Below are positions 9,501 to 18,060 of a stretch of 38,340 nt of DNA, one piece after another (position 1 is the stretch's first letter; every line of letters starts with the position of its first letter). Both the position numbers and the translations under genes were made by a program. The notes beneath the pieces are model-generated. The model saw only the letters and a program-made list of their open reading frames with translations. It made no database searches and was not told the DNA's origin. This DNA comes from Sphingobacterium shayense (GTDB lineage Bacteria > Bacteroidota > Bacteroidia > Sphingobacteriales > Sphingobacteriaceae): assembly GCF_013179575.1 (NCBI RefSeq), contig NZ_JABMCQ010000020.1, positions 1 to 38,340 on the forward strand. The letters are read 5' to 3'.

Positions 9501-9907
9501 TCTCAGGATCCTATAGAATCTATGACATACAAAATGATCAAATTTCGGCAGTAACGGACCCTGATGCACTCGCGGCGCTTAACGTGGGAGCTACCAGTTA
9601 TCTCCCCTATCACGAAAACGGAATTGTTTCGTCCCAAGGTATCGAAGATGGATCATTTCTGCGATTAAATACCGTTACCTTGGGCTACTCTTTGCCGGAA
9701 TCGATCGTAAATCGTATTGGGTTTAGAAGTGCACGCCTTTATGCGACTATTTTCAACGCAATGCTATTTACTCGATATAGCGGGCTTGATCCTGAGGTTA
9801 GCACCAATTTGAATCAAGGCAACGCTGCATATCCTACCACAGGACTCGACTGGGGTGCATATCCTCGAGCACGTTCGTTCACTTTTGGTTTGAATCTCCA
9901 ATTATAA
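6593..9907 (+). CDS. SusC/RagA-family TonB-linked outer-membrane transporter
   Basis: SusC-type proteins are 22-strand TonB-dependent channels that import glycans, peptides or other ligands with a SusD lipoprotein lid. The 1104-residue product has a signal peptide (residues 1-20, ending AYA), a carboxypeptidase-regulatory-like domain (about 24-105), the SusC linker EEVVVIGYGTVKRKDLTGSV, and a plug domain with LAGKLPGVNV, IRVRGGGS and GANGVIIVSTK. A long beta-barrel follows, with DTNGDGVVNEDD near residue 905 and a terminal aromatic strand (SFTFGLNLQL). Length and domain order are typical. The SusD gene follows after 12 bp. No glycoside hydrolase, peptidase, hybrid sensor or anti-sigma gene is adjacent, so the ligand cannot be inferred. 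Confidence 0.96.
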   Translation: MINKLKILCLLLLFYQFAYAQQRTIKGSITDASMQPLAGVTVTAQGVTNQVVSNAQGFYEISVKQGLSNLSFSFIGYLPSTIGIPSSGLLDVILEQENSNLEEVVVIGYGTVKRKDLTGSVASITGKEVAAVPVANAAQALAGKLPGVNVTAQDGRPDADISIRVRGGGSISQSNEPLYIVDGFPVSSISDIPSNQIQSIDVLKDASSTAIYGARGANGVIIVSTKTGKSGQVRVNYDGYYQTNQPTKYLESLNAYEYIAYNWAYAKALSASYASAWERLWAIGDYAEEYNNTKGIGHYHNVAATNFSRQAYKASMSHSHNLSITGGNEKTKVLAAVNFIDNDGMKINSWFKRYNAALKIDQKLGKKVNLSLDTRYTNINQMSDESTTSSKGSILSSAYQFRPIATKDILGELDDTKNTQLGLYDLVLQDMYNPVERMGDYYPELSNRSIRANTSLSWNIIDGLTFRSELGLNTYWNRSQIWAGATYSNYLDASGNKTFAGDAQIATEEGWNLRWANVLNFQVQGLGEDHSLDLVVGQEIMDSDSKGISIWGNKFPSSFDSERAFAMMDQYHTGDNAINGGFASERGTPNRIESYFGRANYTLLNKYLFTATLRADGSSRFSSTHRWGYFPAAAFAWRLSDEGFIKNLKWVDNLKMRLSYGAVGNDGISANLWRMNWKSDGLIRYSVNEQQQVSYSPASATIANPDLKWETTITRNLGLDYSLLNNRLYGTIDLYKNSTKNLLMLTSISAISGFRQTYDNVGSTSNRGIELGVGGDIIRKSDFSLRANLNLNINRGRIDQLSEGVNGLYRSAWGSTTMRPSTGDYILEVGKPVGQVRGFIYDGWYNVTDFDYNGGIYTLKNGVADLASGIIGTVYGTTANKPGEQVAYPGVIRFKDTNGDGVVNEDDVTIIGDTNPKHTGGLNISGNYRQFDFALNFNWSYGNKVYNANLLSASQGGKEDGLYRNRLEYLSGSYRIYDIQNDQISAVTDPDALAALNVGATSYLPYHENGIVSSQGIEDGSFLRLNTVTLGYSLPESIVNRIGFRSARLYATIFNAMLFTRYSGLDPEVSTNLNQGNAAYPTTGLDWGAYPRARSFTFGLNLQL

Positions 9908-9919
9908 AATACCAAGATA

Positions 9920-12043
9920 ATGTCAAAAACAAAACTTAATGTGATGAAAAGATTTTCAATATACATGTTGGCACTCACACTACTTCTATTAGGAGCTTGT
10001 AAACGTGATTTTTTAGAAGTGTCATCCCCTTCGGCCGTGGATGAAAAATTTGTATTTTCCTCGCCACAAGAGGCATACAAGGTAATAATGGGTGAATATG
10101 AGTTATGGCGAAATGCTAATGGTGGTTTGTTTTATGATCTCGACGTAGTAGGTTCGGATGCTGAAACCCACCCCGAAAGCTATGATGCGCAAATGCGTCA
10201 TATTCCTGAAGGCCTTTACGCTTCGGAAATGACTATTGATTACACTAATTCGGTGGACACATGGGCAGATTTATACCAAATCGCCAACCGTGCGAACATG
10301 ATTATGGAAGCAATAGCTGAAAATTCGGAATATCAAGCGGCATTGAAAGAAAACCAAACTACGGATTGGACACACCTATATGGCGAGGCCGCAGTTTTCC
10401 GCGCGTATGCATATTTTAACCTTGTTCGATATTTCGGTGATGTACCTTATTTCGACATCCCAATTACAACACTTTCACAAACCGATAGCGCTGCACTAAC
10501 ATCACGGGATTATATCTACGATCAGGAATTAGCGAAGTTACAAAAGGTACAAGGCCTGATGCACCGTCTGGGAGAAGGAGGTATAAATGCCGAACGCTTT
10601 TCGCGCACCTTCGCACAAGGTCTAATTGGCAAAATAGCATTGTTCGCAGGCGGATATAGCCTGCGCCGTAACGATATGGACTATGGCAATGTGTCGTTAC
10701 AGCAAAAGGGAACCGATAAATGGGGGGCGTATTATGCCCGCCGATCAGATTACAAAGACTACTATCAAATTGCAAATACGGCGCTAAAGGAGTTAGTAGA
10801 CAATCCCGGCTCAGCAACACTAATTACGACCGATCCCCGCGGAGAGGGATATAACAATCCTTTTCAATATAATTTCCAATATAACATGAATCTACAGGTA
10901 AGCCCTGAATCACTATACGAAGTTGGAGAAACACAGGGGCAAGCTTCTGAGCGTCCGTATGCGTTTGGCAGACCTTCCAATGGCGGAGGAGCCAACGCGT
11001 ATCCATGTAAATCGTACGGGCAAAGTCGTATGTTCCCCGTGTTTTACTACGGAGATTACGATCCCACCGACTTACGGCGAGACGTCACTGCCACGGTTAC
11101 GGTAAATTCGGGATCCGCCTCGGAAGTACTCGTGAATTTCACCCCAGGTTCCAGAAATCAGGGAGGTATTAGCAACAACAAATGGGACGAAAGTCGGATG
11201 GCGGTCCCCTTTACCGCCGCACAGCGTAAGTCCGGAATTAACTGGGTGCAAATGCGTATGGCTGACGTCATTTTAATGCTTGCCGAAACCTACGCAGAAC
11301 TCGGTCAGGAGGCCGCCGCGAAAGAACAGCTTACCAGAGTACGTTCTCGCGCGTTCAACGAACAACATCGGTACACAAAAGTAACCAGTTATATCGGCTC
11401 GCTATCGGGAGAAGCATTGAAAGAAGCTATCCAGCAAGAACGCAAACTGGAATTTGCAGGTGAAGGAATCCGACGTTATGATTTAATCCGCACGGGAATG
11501 TTTCCCGAAAGAATTAAGCAGGTCCGCGATCAGCAGAAGGAGATGGTAGCATCACTGACTTCCAAAGGGTACTATACTTTCGAGAATGGCAACACAATTT
11601 CCAATTATATTTATGTCAAAGCTGTCAACGTTACGCAGTTAGGAATATCAAAGATGCTTACTACGCAATGTAATGTATTAGAGAATGATCCTAGCCATCC
11701 TGTACGCTTTCCAAGCTGGCGAGGCAACTGTGATCTGTGGACTACGCAGAATTTTCTACCCTCCGATGGTAATCGCAACTTAGCAATTAAGGGGCTTTTT
11801 GAGTACATAGACCCTAGTGGATCCGAGGCGGCTGCACTCGTAGAGCAAGGATACAAAAAAACAGAATGGGCAATAAATATTGTCAATTTTAAGGATCAAT
11901 ATACCACGAATATATTCAAAGGATATACTGACGCGTATTACGCTGCCGGAGTACCTCCCCGTTATATGCTTCCTTTATCTTCAGAAACTATTTTACGCTC
12001 GAATGGTCTTATAAAGAATGGATATGGGTTTGCGCAGCAATAA
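9920..12043 (+). CDS. SusD/RagB-family nutrient-binding outer-membrane lipoprotein
   Basis: This is the surface lipoprotein partner of the SusC channel. The 707-residue product has a lipoprotein signal with the lipobox LLGAC; Cys27 is the predicted lipidation site. The N-terminal SusD domain contains the TPR-like helices (DLYQIANRANMIMEAI, GEAAVFRAYAYFNLVRYFGD). The C-terminal RagB/SusD part carries WVQMRMADVILMLAETYAE and QERKLEFAGEGIRRYDLIRTG. It is longer than a common SusD (about 500-600 residues), mostly through insertions in the C-terminal half. An in-frame ATG at 9944 would also leave a complete signal peptide. Confidence 0.95.
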   Translation: MSKTKLNVMKRFSIYMLALTLLLLGACKRDFLEVSSPSAVDEKFVFSSPQEAYKVIMGEYELWRNANGGLFYDLDVVGSDAETHPESYDAQMRHIPEGLYASEMTIDYTNSVDTWADLYQIANRANMIMEAIAENSEYQAALKENQTTDWTHLYGEAAVFRAYAYFNLVRYFGDVPYFDIPITTLSQTDSAALTSRDYIYDQELAKLQKVQGLMHRLGEGGINAERFSRTFAQGLIGKIALFAGGYSLRRNDMDYGNVSLQQKGTDKWGAYYARRSDYKDYYQIANTALKELVDNPGSATLITTDPRGEGYNNPFQYNFQYNMNLQVSPESLYEVGETQGQASERPYAFGRPSNGGGANAYPCKSYGQSRMFPVFYYGDYDPTDLRRDVTATVTVNSGSASEVLVNFTPGSRNQGGISNNKWDESRMAVPFTAAQRKSGINWVQMRMADVILMLAETYAELGQEAAAKEQLTRVRSRAFNEQHRYTKVTSYIGSLSGEALKEAIQQERKLEFAGEGIRRYDLIRTGMFPERIKQVRDQQKEMVASLTSKGYYTFENGNTISNYIYVKAVNVTQLGISKMLTTQCNVLENDPSHPVRFPSWRGNCDLWTTQNFLPSDGNRNLAIKGLFEYIDPSGSEAAALVEQGYKKTEWAINIVNFKDQYTTNIFKGYTDAYYAAGVPPRYMLPLSSETILRSNGLIKNGYGFAQQ

Positions 12044-12062
12044 AAAGTACTACCGCTTTTCT

Positions 12063-12102
12063 TTCTTGGTCCATTAATATATAAGATATTGTGGACCAAG
12101 AA
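12063..12102. repeat. 11-bp perfect inverted repeat after the SusD gene
   Basis: TTCTTGGTCCA (12063-12073) and TGGACCAAGAA (12092-12102) are perfect inverted copies with an 18-nt AT-rich loop. It starts 20 bp after the SusD stop. No T-run follows on either side, so it is an imperfect terminator at best; an mRNA 3'-stabilising stem or a protein site are alternatives. Confidence 0.6.
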
Positions 12103-12130
12103 CCCAAATCGTAAAACACAAGATATAGAC

Positions 12131-12160
12131 TTGACATAGCAGCCATATGGCATAAGTTTC
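12131..12160 (+). promoter_or_regulatory. Promoter of the DUF2911 gene
   Basis: TTG at 12131-12133 is followed after exactly 19 bp by TAAGTTTC (12153-12160), one mismatch from TAnnTTTG. This is the expected Bacteroidota -33/-7 layout. It predicts a start near 12166 and a leader of roughly 48 nt before the chosen ATG at 12214. Confidence 0.6.
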
Positions 12161-12213
12161 GTATTTTTATCCAGCATATGCAACAAGGTCACGCAATCCA
12201 ACAAAATAAGAAT

Positions 12214-13059
12214 ATGAAAAAAAGATTTTTAGCTTTAATCGCTGCCGGGGTAATCTTTGTCAGCTTAAATGAAGCTGCGGCACAAGTTCAGTTACCTCAG
12301 GCAAGCAGCTCAACAACAATCGAGCAAGCTATTGGCATAAAAAAAGTAACACTTGTATACCAACGGCCAAACTTAAAAGACAGACAGGCGTTTGGCGAAC
12401 TTGCTCCCTATGGAGAGGTATGGCGTACAGGAGCCAACAACATTCCTGTCCTTACGTTTGAGGAAGAAGTGACTATTTCTGGTAACAAAGTACCAGCGGG
12501 ATCGTACGGATTATTCACTATTCCCCGTGAAAATGGTGACTGGACAGTAATATTAAGCAGCAATCCCAAACAATGGGGTGCCTACCAATATAAACAGGAG
12601 GAAGATTTCCTACGTTTCGATGTAAAAGCAAAAACGGTTAATGATAAAGTAGAAACCTTCACGATGGCATTCGAAAATGTAACACCTGAAGGGGCTGACC
12701 TTAGTATCGCTTGGGACAATTCAAAAGCGGCCTTCCATATCGCGGTCGATCAATCTAAGGAAATTATAGCATCTATAGAGAAAGCAATGCAAGGTGAAAA
12801 AAAACCTTACTTTCAAGCTGCACAATATTATTTCAATAACAACTTAGACATAAAAAAAGCGGCTGAATGGGCAATTAAGGCTGATGAAGGTAATACTCAG
12901 GCTCCTCATATCAAATACTGGAAAGCGAGAATTCAACTGAAAGCTGGTGACAAAGCGGCAGCGATAAAAACAGCGAACGAAGGTATCGCTATGGCAAAGG
13001 CAGCTGGAAATGAGGAATACGTTAAGTTAAACACTCAGGTATTAAATCAAGCGAAATAA
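12214..13059 (+). CDS. Exported DUF2911 protein with helical-repeat C-terminus
   Basis: The ATG at 12214 gives 281 residues beginning with a clean signal peptide (MKKRFLALIAAGVIFVSLNE, cleavage after EAAAQ). The DUF2911 domain spans about residues 28-165, with YGEVWRTGANN and VPAGSYGLFTIP as landmark motifs. The C-terminal 110 residues form a TPR-like helical stretch (KKAAEWAIKADEGN, AAIKTANEGIAMAKAAG). DUF2911 proteins are common periplasmic proteins of Bacteroidota without an established biochemical role, and I assign none. The frame is open to an upstream ATG at 12178, which would lie too close to the predicted transcription start. The gene has its own promoter and terminator. Confidence 0.9.
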   Translation: MKKRFLALIAAGVIFVSLNEAAAQVQLPQASSSTTIEQAIGIKKVTLVYQRPNLKDRQAFGELAPYGEVWRTGANNIPVLTFEEEVTISGNKVPAGSYGLFTIPRENGDWTVILSSNPKQWGAYQYKQEEDFLRFDVKAKTVNDKVETFTMAFENVTPEGADLSIAWDNSKAAFHIAVDQSKEIIASIEKAMQGEKKPYFQAAQYYFNNNLDIKKAAEWAIKADEGNTQAPHIKYWKARIQLKAGDKAAAIKTANEGIAMAKAAGNEEYVKLNTQVLNQAK

Positions 13060-13078
13060 GGCTCAAATCCCCTATTTA

Positions 13079-13108
13079 AAAGGCGTTACGTACCGTAGCG
13101 CCTTTTTT
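13079..13108 (+). terminator. Rho-independent terminator of the DUF2911 gene
   Basis: AAAGGCGTTAC (13079-13089) pairs with GTAGCGCC and the first T residues (13095 onward), with one G-T wobble and a five-base loop, and continues into TTTTTT (13103-13108). It also separates this gene from the convergent dehydrogenase gene. Confidence 0.8.
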
Positions 13109-13113
13109 ATCAT

Positions 13114-16029
13114 TTAATCCTTTAAAGCTTTAAACAATATTTCTACAGGGTGAACTGCGCTTTGGTCCGTTCCCTCTTTAATCTGGTGACGACAAGATGT
13201 CCCCGATGCCGCGATGATAACACTGGGAGGTTTGCTGGCGATCGCCGGATAGAGTACAAGGTTTGCGATTTTCTGGGAAATGGCAAAATGCTCTTTCTCA
13301 TAACCGAACGAACCAGCCATACCACAACAACCTGAGGCAATCGTTTCTACCGTATAATTCAGTGGCAGATTAAGTGCGGCAACTACCTTTTTCTCCAAGC
13401 CCCAAGCCTTCTGCTGACAGTGTCCGTGCAACATGACGTGTTGAGCTTGTGTGGTAAACTGATCGCTGGTAATATTTCCAATTTCAGCTTGCATCGCAAT
13501 AAACTCTTCGATTGTTAGTGCACGCTCGGCTAATGCCCGTGCTTTATCAAGCAAATCTTCGTTTACCAAATCTAAATATTCATCACGGAAACTCAATATT
13601 GCGGAAGGTTCAATACCGATTAGATAAGTCGAATCATCGATTAAATCGGAAAATATCTTTACTTGCTTGTTTGCAACCTTTTGCGCCTTCAGGAGGAACC
13701 CTTTCGAAATTAGAGCGCGGCCGCTTCCGGGGTGCTGAGTGAGATGGACCTGAAAACCTAAACGTTCGAGTAGCTTTACAGCCATTTTACCAATTTCCAC
13801 CTCGTTGTAATTCGAAAATTCGTCGATGAATAAAAAAACCTTCTTTTGGCGATCCCCAACTGGCATGATTGTACGATTCGAGAACCACCTTCGCAGCGTT
13901 ATTCTCGAAAGCTCAGGTAACTTGCGTTCAGAGGCAAATCCAACGAGATAGTTTATCAGCCTGGATGACCAATCCATGCGCACAAAGATGTTATAGAGCG
14001 GAGCAATTGGCATAATAAAAGCATTTACTCGATCTATGTTCGCAATTATCCAACTGCGAAAAGGCACACCGTTTGCCTTGTAATATGCCTGTTGAAAATC
14101 TCCTTTCAGCTTAGCCATATCGACGCTAGAGGGGCATTCGGATTTACAGCCCTTACAGCTGATACACAGATCAAGTACCTCTTTAAGGTGTGGGTGGTCG
14201 AATGGATTTTGTTTCTCTGAGGTGTAGAGTATTTCACGCAACATATTTGCCCGAGCACGTGTGGTATCTTTTTCCTCCCGCGTTGCCATATAAGATGGAC
14301 ACATCGTACCGCCCGATAAATGCGATTTCCTACAATCCCCCGAGCCATTGCACTGTTCGATATGTTGAAGGATATTTTGACCTCCATAACGGTATACCGA
14401 ACGGATCGGTCGTTTTGGAGCAAGTTCATATCGTAAAAACGAGTCCATTGGGGGGCTATCTACGATTTTCCCAGGATTGAATATCCCATTTGGATCCCAG
14501 GTACGTTTAATATCTTTTAGCAGTCCATAATTATGCTCCCCTATCATCATAGATATAAATTCTCCACGCAACCGACCATCACCATGTTCTCCACTAAGAG
14601 AGCCTTGATATTTTTTCACCAGTCGTGCAATATCTATCGCCACCTTCCGAAACTGAACTCGCCCCTCAGCGGTTTTCAGGTTAAGAATGGGTCTAAGATG
14701 CAGTTCCCCTGTTGCAGCATGGGCATAGTGCACTGAATAGAGGCCTTTTTTTTCCAGCAATGCGTCAAATTCAGCAATATACTCGGGAAGGTCTTGCACA
14801 TCTACGGCTGTATCTTCAACTACCGAAGCAGGTTTGGCATCTCCAGGAATGTTGCTCAATAACCCTAGTCCTGCTTTACGAAGATTCCATACCTGTCTTT
14901 TTTGTGCTCCTGTTACCAGCGGAAAATGATAGCCCAGCCCCATACTCCGCATATCTTGCTCGACGGTCGCAGCTTTACTCTGCAGGGCAATGATATCTTC
15001 GCCATCGTATTCGACAATTAATATCGCGGCAGGATTCCCGGCAACAAAAAATCGATTATTACGTTGCTCTAGGTTATCCTTAGTACGTTCCAGAATATGG
15101 TGATCCATAAGCTCGCAAACAAGCGGTTTATGTTCCAAAGCGATAAGGTTTGCCCGCAAGGCTTCGTGCACACTATGAAAATGAACACAAAGAAGTCCTG
15201 TTGGATTGACTGGTTTTGGCAATACGCGAAGCTTAATCTCTGTGATAATTCCCAATGTCCCTTCGGATCCACAGAGAAGCTTACAAAAGTTGAATGCTTC
15301 AGCCCCTGCTGTAAATGGATCACTATCTAAAAGTAGATCCAATGCATAGCCTGTGTTACGCCGCGGTATTGACTTCTTAGGGAATTCGAGGCGTATTTGT
15401 GTTTGGTTTTGGAAATCTGAAAGCAATGAACGGATATGCCGGTAAAGCGTACCCTCTCGACTGTCAAGCTCACATTTGCGAATAAAGTCATCAAAATTTA
15501 GAGCAGAAAAATTCACCTGCGAACCGTCAGACAAAAGTACCGACAATTCCAGTGTATGCTCTCGGGTGCTTTGATAAAGTAGAGAATTTGATCCACACGA
15601 ATTGTTTCCCACCATCCCGCCAATCATCGCTCGATTTGCAGTGGACGTCTCGGGACCAAAATACAAGCCATACTGGGCAAGATACATATTAAGCTCATCA
15701 CGGATCACGCCAGGCTCCACACGAACCCACCCTTCCTGCACGTTGAGCTCAATTATTTTCGTAAAATAACGTGAAACATCCACTACGATCCCTTCGCCAA
15801 CTACTTGTCCGGCTAGCGATGTACCTGCGGTTCGTGGTATCAACGATACTTTATGCCTGTTCGCAAATTGAATCAGCGTCCGTAAATCGTCAGCATTTTT
15901 CGGAATAGAAACTGCGAGCGGCATCTGCCGATATGCGGAGGCATCCGTAGCGTATAAAGTGCGCATCGGTTCATCCCAATATAACTCGCCTGCGAGCCGA
16001 ATAGCTAACTCTTCTAACGCTCTCCTCAT
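13114..16029 (-). CDS. FAD-linked oxidase / 4Fe-4S dehydrogenase, YdiJ (D-2-hydroxyglutarate dehydrogenase) type
   Basis: The start at 16029 gives 971 residues, close to E. coli YdiJ (about 1018). An FAD-binding PCMH domain covers about residues 35-270, with PRTAGTSLAGQ, GGMVGNNSCGSNS and CGSEGTLGIITEIK. An FAD-oxidase C-terminal domain follows, ending near SGEHGDGRLRGEF. Two Fe-S motifs come next (CNGSGDCRKSHLSGGTMCP and CISCKGCKSECPSS), then a GlpC-like cysteine-rich (CCG) domain with HGHCQQKAWG and SGCCGMAGSFGYEKEH. Such fused enzymes oxidise 2-hydroxyacids and pass electrons onward. YdiJ oxidises D-2-hydroxyglutarate to 2-oxoglutarate. The frame extends upstream to 16194, but that would overlap the preceding gene. 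It follows the DUF1338 gene by 13 bp, strongly suggesting an operon. D-lactate is the main alternative substrate. Confidence 0.88.
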   Translation of the reverse strand: MRRALEELAIRLAGELYWDEPMRTLYATDASAYRQMPLAVSIPKNADDLRTLIQFANRHKVSLIPRTAGTSLAGQVVGEGIVVDVSRYFTKIIELNVQEGWVRVEPGVIRDELNMYLAQYGLYFGPETSTANRAMIGGMVGNNSCGSNSLLYQSTREHTLELSVLLSDGSQVNFSALNFDDFIRKCELDSREGTLYRHIRSLLSDFQNQTQIRLEFPKKSIPRRNTGYALDLLLDSDPFTAGAEAFNFCKLLCGSEGTLGIITEIKLRVLPKPVNPTGLLCVHFHSVHEALRANLIALEHKPLVCELMDHHILERTKDNLEQRNNRFFVAGNPAAILIVEYDGEDIIALQSKAATVEQDMRSMGLGYHFPLVTGAQKRQVWNLRKAGLGLLSNIPGDAKPASVVEDTAVDVQDLPEYIAEFDALLEKKGLYSVHYAHAATGELHLRPILNLKTAEGRVQFRKVAIDIARLVKKYQGSLSGEHGDGRLRGEFISMMIGEHNYGLLKDIKRTWDPNGIFNPGKIVDSPPMDSFLRYELAPKRPIRSVYRYGGQNILQHIEQCNGSGDCRKSHLSGGTMCPSYMATREEKDTTRARANMLREILYTSEKQNPFDHPHLKEVLDLCISCKGCKSECPSSVDMAKLKGDFQQAYYKANGVPFRSWIIANIDRVNAFIMPIAPLYNIFVRMDWSSRLINYLVGFASERKLPELSRITLRRWFSNRTIMPVGDRQKKVFLFIDEFSNYNEVEIGKMAVKLLERLGFQVHLTQHPGSGRALISKGFLLKAQKVANKQVKIFSDLIDDSTYLIGIEPSAILSFRDEYLDLVNEDLLDKARALAERALTIEEFIAMQAEIGNITSDQFTTQAQHVMLHGHCQQKAWGLEKKVVAALNLPLNYTVETIASGCCGMAGSFGYEKEHFAISQKIANLVLYPAIASKPPSVIIAASGTSCRHQIKEGTDQSAVHPVEILFKALKD

Positions 16030-16042
16030 GATATTTGGGAAA

Positions 16043-16960
16043 CTATTTGTTATTAGCTCCTTTAATCTGATCGGTATAGGTGCTTTCAAATATCCGATCA
16101 GCATTGTTCGTTTCAAAACCATCACGGCGATGTTTTGCTTTGATTTCTGACAGGGGAAGTCCCCGAAATGCAGGCAGTATGCCGCGTTCGGCAAACTCTA
16201 CATAACTCCCAGCAATCTCTAAGGTTACCCCATCGGAGAAACGGGCTCCATAGAGAGCTGAAACTGTACTACTTTGGCGTAATAAGCCGTCCTCACTAGT
16301 TTTTATCGTCCCTCCCGAGCTATTTAATTTTATACTGATACTTTCTAAGAAAGCATTAAAACTTTCCAACGTATTATAGCCGTCCTGAAGTTCATGGATA
16401 CTTATCGTATAATGGTTTAAATAATATCGGTTATAGATAACCCACGCTGCATATTCACTCTCACGAAGCAGTGTCTGATAATCTTCCGATGTCGGTAAAT
16501 CCCAAAGTGGACGCTGTAAAAAATCTGCAACCTGTTTACCATCATTTAAGTCGAGCTCATCTACGGGATCAGCTGTTATTTTCGATGTGTAACTATGTAT
16601 CGTCTGCTGTGCGGATTCACTCAATGCAGACACAATCAGCTCGGACACGAAAATTCGCGGGTAGCCCTCAGCTGGTGGCGAATACCAATATGCATCGAGC
16701 TTCTTTCCTTCAAAATGATAGGCATCTTCACGCTTGTAGCCATATGCAAGAAAAATCTTCTCAAACGAGCGTATGCCCAGATGAGGAACGCCCAATGTAC
16801 GAAAGGCAATGTGATCGTTAACAATATCCTTTTGAGAAGATATCACGCCACGAGCTAAGAGTTCTCTGGTAATTTTCTTTACATCTTTTACATTCTCACT
16901 ATAATGGTCGAACAAGTCGTTCAATACGATATCTAAGGGGTTTTGCTGATCGAAATGCAT
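16043..16960 (-). CDS. DUF1338 protein, 2-oxoadipate dioxygenase/decarboxylase (HglS) like
   Basis: Characterised DUF1338 proteins (HglS of Pseudomonas putida, FLO7 of plants) are Fe(II) enzymes that turn 2-oxoadipate into D-2-hydroxyglutarate in lysine catabolism. This 305-residue protein shows H50 and R54 in NDHIAFRT, the same spacing as the reported metal/substrate pair His70/Arg74 of HglS. H183 (LNHYTIS) and E255 (GSYVEFAERG) match the other two metal ligands in context. The protein is clearly shorter than HglS (about 460 residues, from memory), so part of the substrate pocket may differ. It is the first gene of a two-gene unit with the YdiJ-like dehydrogenase, which would consume its product. 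Family is well supported; activity is inferred. Confidence 0.78.
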   Translation of the reverse strand: MHFDQQNPLDIVLNDLFDHYSENVKDVKKITRELLARGVISSQKDIVNDHIAFRTLGVPHLGIRSFEKIFLAYGYKREDAYHFEGKKLDAYWYSPPAEGYPRIFVSELIVSALSESAQQTIHSYTSKITADPVDELDLNDGKQVADFLQRPLWDLPTSEDYQTLLRESEYAAWVIYNRYYLNHYTISIHELQDGYNTLESFNAFLESISIKLNSSGGTIKTSEDGLLRQSSTVSALYGARFSDGVTLEIAGSYVEFAERGILPAFRGLPLSEIKAKHRRDGFETNNADRIFESTYTDQIKGANNK

Positions 16961-17071
16961 ATCAAAAAATTTAGTGGTTTACTGTTTCCAATTTACGAAA
17001 TGATTCAGACAAACGGAATTAAATGAATACAATATTCTAAAATATACCTTAATTAGAATATAAAAATCGAA

Positions 17072-17866
17072 CTATAATTCTTCTTTCAGAAGTTTCTCCA
17101 GTTCCTCTGGACTAAGATTCATATTAACGTTACCATCTTGTGCCAGCGATATCTCACCTGTCTCTTCCGAGACAATTACTGCTATTGCCTCGGAAACTTC
17201 TGTTACTCCGATGGCAGCACGGTGACGCAATCCAAACTGGGGAGGTAAATCATCGCTATCGGAAATGGGCAAAACGCTACTCGCCGTCATAATGCGAAAA
17301 TCCACTATGACGACAGCACCATCATGTAAAGGACTGTTCTTAAAAAAAATCGACTCCAGCAAACGCTTGGATACCGGCGCGTCTATATATTCGCCACTCG
17401 ACTGATAATACTCTTCATCGAAATAACGCGAAAAAACCAGCAATGCACCTGTTCGAGACTTCGACATACTTCGACAAGCATCGATAATAGGTTTTATGTG
17501 TTCGCTATTGTCCACATGGCTCGTCTTTTTATTACCAAGAAAAGACCAGAATACTTTCTTGCGACGTAATGATATGTTTTTTCCAATATGAATTAAGAAA
17601 CGACGTATTTCCTGCTGGAACACGACGATTAAAGCAATGGAACCGACGGATATGAATCCACCAAAGATCTCGGTTAACAGACGCATTTCCATCTGTTTCA
17701 CGACTAAGAATATTCCATAAAACAACCCTACCCCGATTAAAATATTAACGGCTATAGTACCTTTGATTAAAGAATATACGTAGTATATGATAATAGCGAC
17801 CAGCAAGATATCGATGATATCAAGCAAACGAAAGCCGCTTACGATATTGAGATCAAAATTTTCCAT
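17072..17866 (-). CDS. cdaA: Membrane-bound diadenylate cyclase CdaA
   Basis: CdaA condenses two ATP into the second messenger c-di-AMP. The 264-residue product has three N-terminal hydrophobic helices (about residues 15-32, 36-56, 68-84), a linker, and a DisA_N catalytic domain with both diagnostic motifs: DGA at 182-184 (PLHDGAVVIVDF) and RHR at 214-216 (FGLRHRAAIG). Length and layout match the CdaA class rather than DNA-scanning DisA or CdaS. The gene is isolated: divergent pdxJ upstream and the DUF1338 operon 111 bp downstream. No c-di-AMP phosphodiesterase or CdaR is in the window. Confidence 0.95.
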   Translation of the reverse strand: MENFDLNIVSGFRLLDIIDILLVAIIIYYVYSLIKGTIAVNILIGVGLFYGIFLVVKQMEMRLLTEIFGGFISVGSIALIVVFQQEIRRFLIHIGKNISLRRKKVFWSFLGNKKTSHVDNSEHIKPIIDACRSMSKSRTGALLVFSRYFDEEYYQSSGEYIDAPVSKRLLESIFFKNSPLHDGAVVIVDFRIMTASSVLPISDSDDLPPQFGLRHRAAIGVTEVSEAIAVIVSEETGEISLAQDGNVNMNLSPEELEKLLKEEL

Positions 17867-18028
17867 GTGTTAGTTGTCTGCAATTTAACAAAAATTAGGC
17901 TATGTTTTTCCGCGCCCACGAATTAAAATATACGCTGATTGGATCTGCCTCTCAAAATTATACTCTACGAACTGTCCGCGCCGCTTTATACCACTCGGAA
18001 TAAGAATCAAGAAATCGAGAAAATTCAA

Positions 18029-18036
18029 TACATTTG
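18029..18036 (+). promoter_or_regulatory. -7 promoter box (TACATTTG) of pdxJ
   Basis: TACATTTG matches TAnnTTTG exactly and lies 24 bp before the pdxJ ATG, predicting a leader of about 15-20 nt. No TTG occurs at the expected distance upstream. Confidence 0.45.
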
Positions 18037-18060
18037 TATTAACTACTAGAATTTTTTGAG

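Noticed and set aside
13143-13340. Minus-strand frame overlapping the dehydrogenase C-terminus
   Set aside because: The alternative frame lies inside the CCG domain coding sequence, whose own frame carries conserved cysteines and the stop.
15763-15778. Second parS-like sequence (CGTGAAACA half)
   Set aside because: Only about 11 of 16 positions match and it lies inside the conserved coding region of the dehydrogenase gene.
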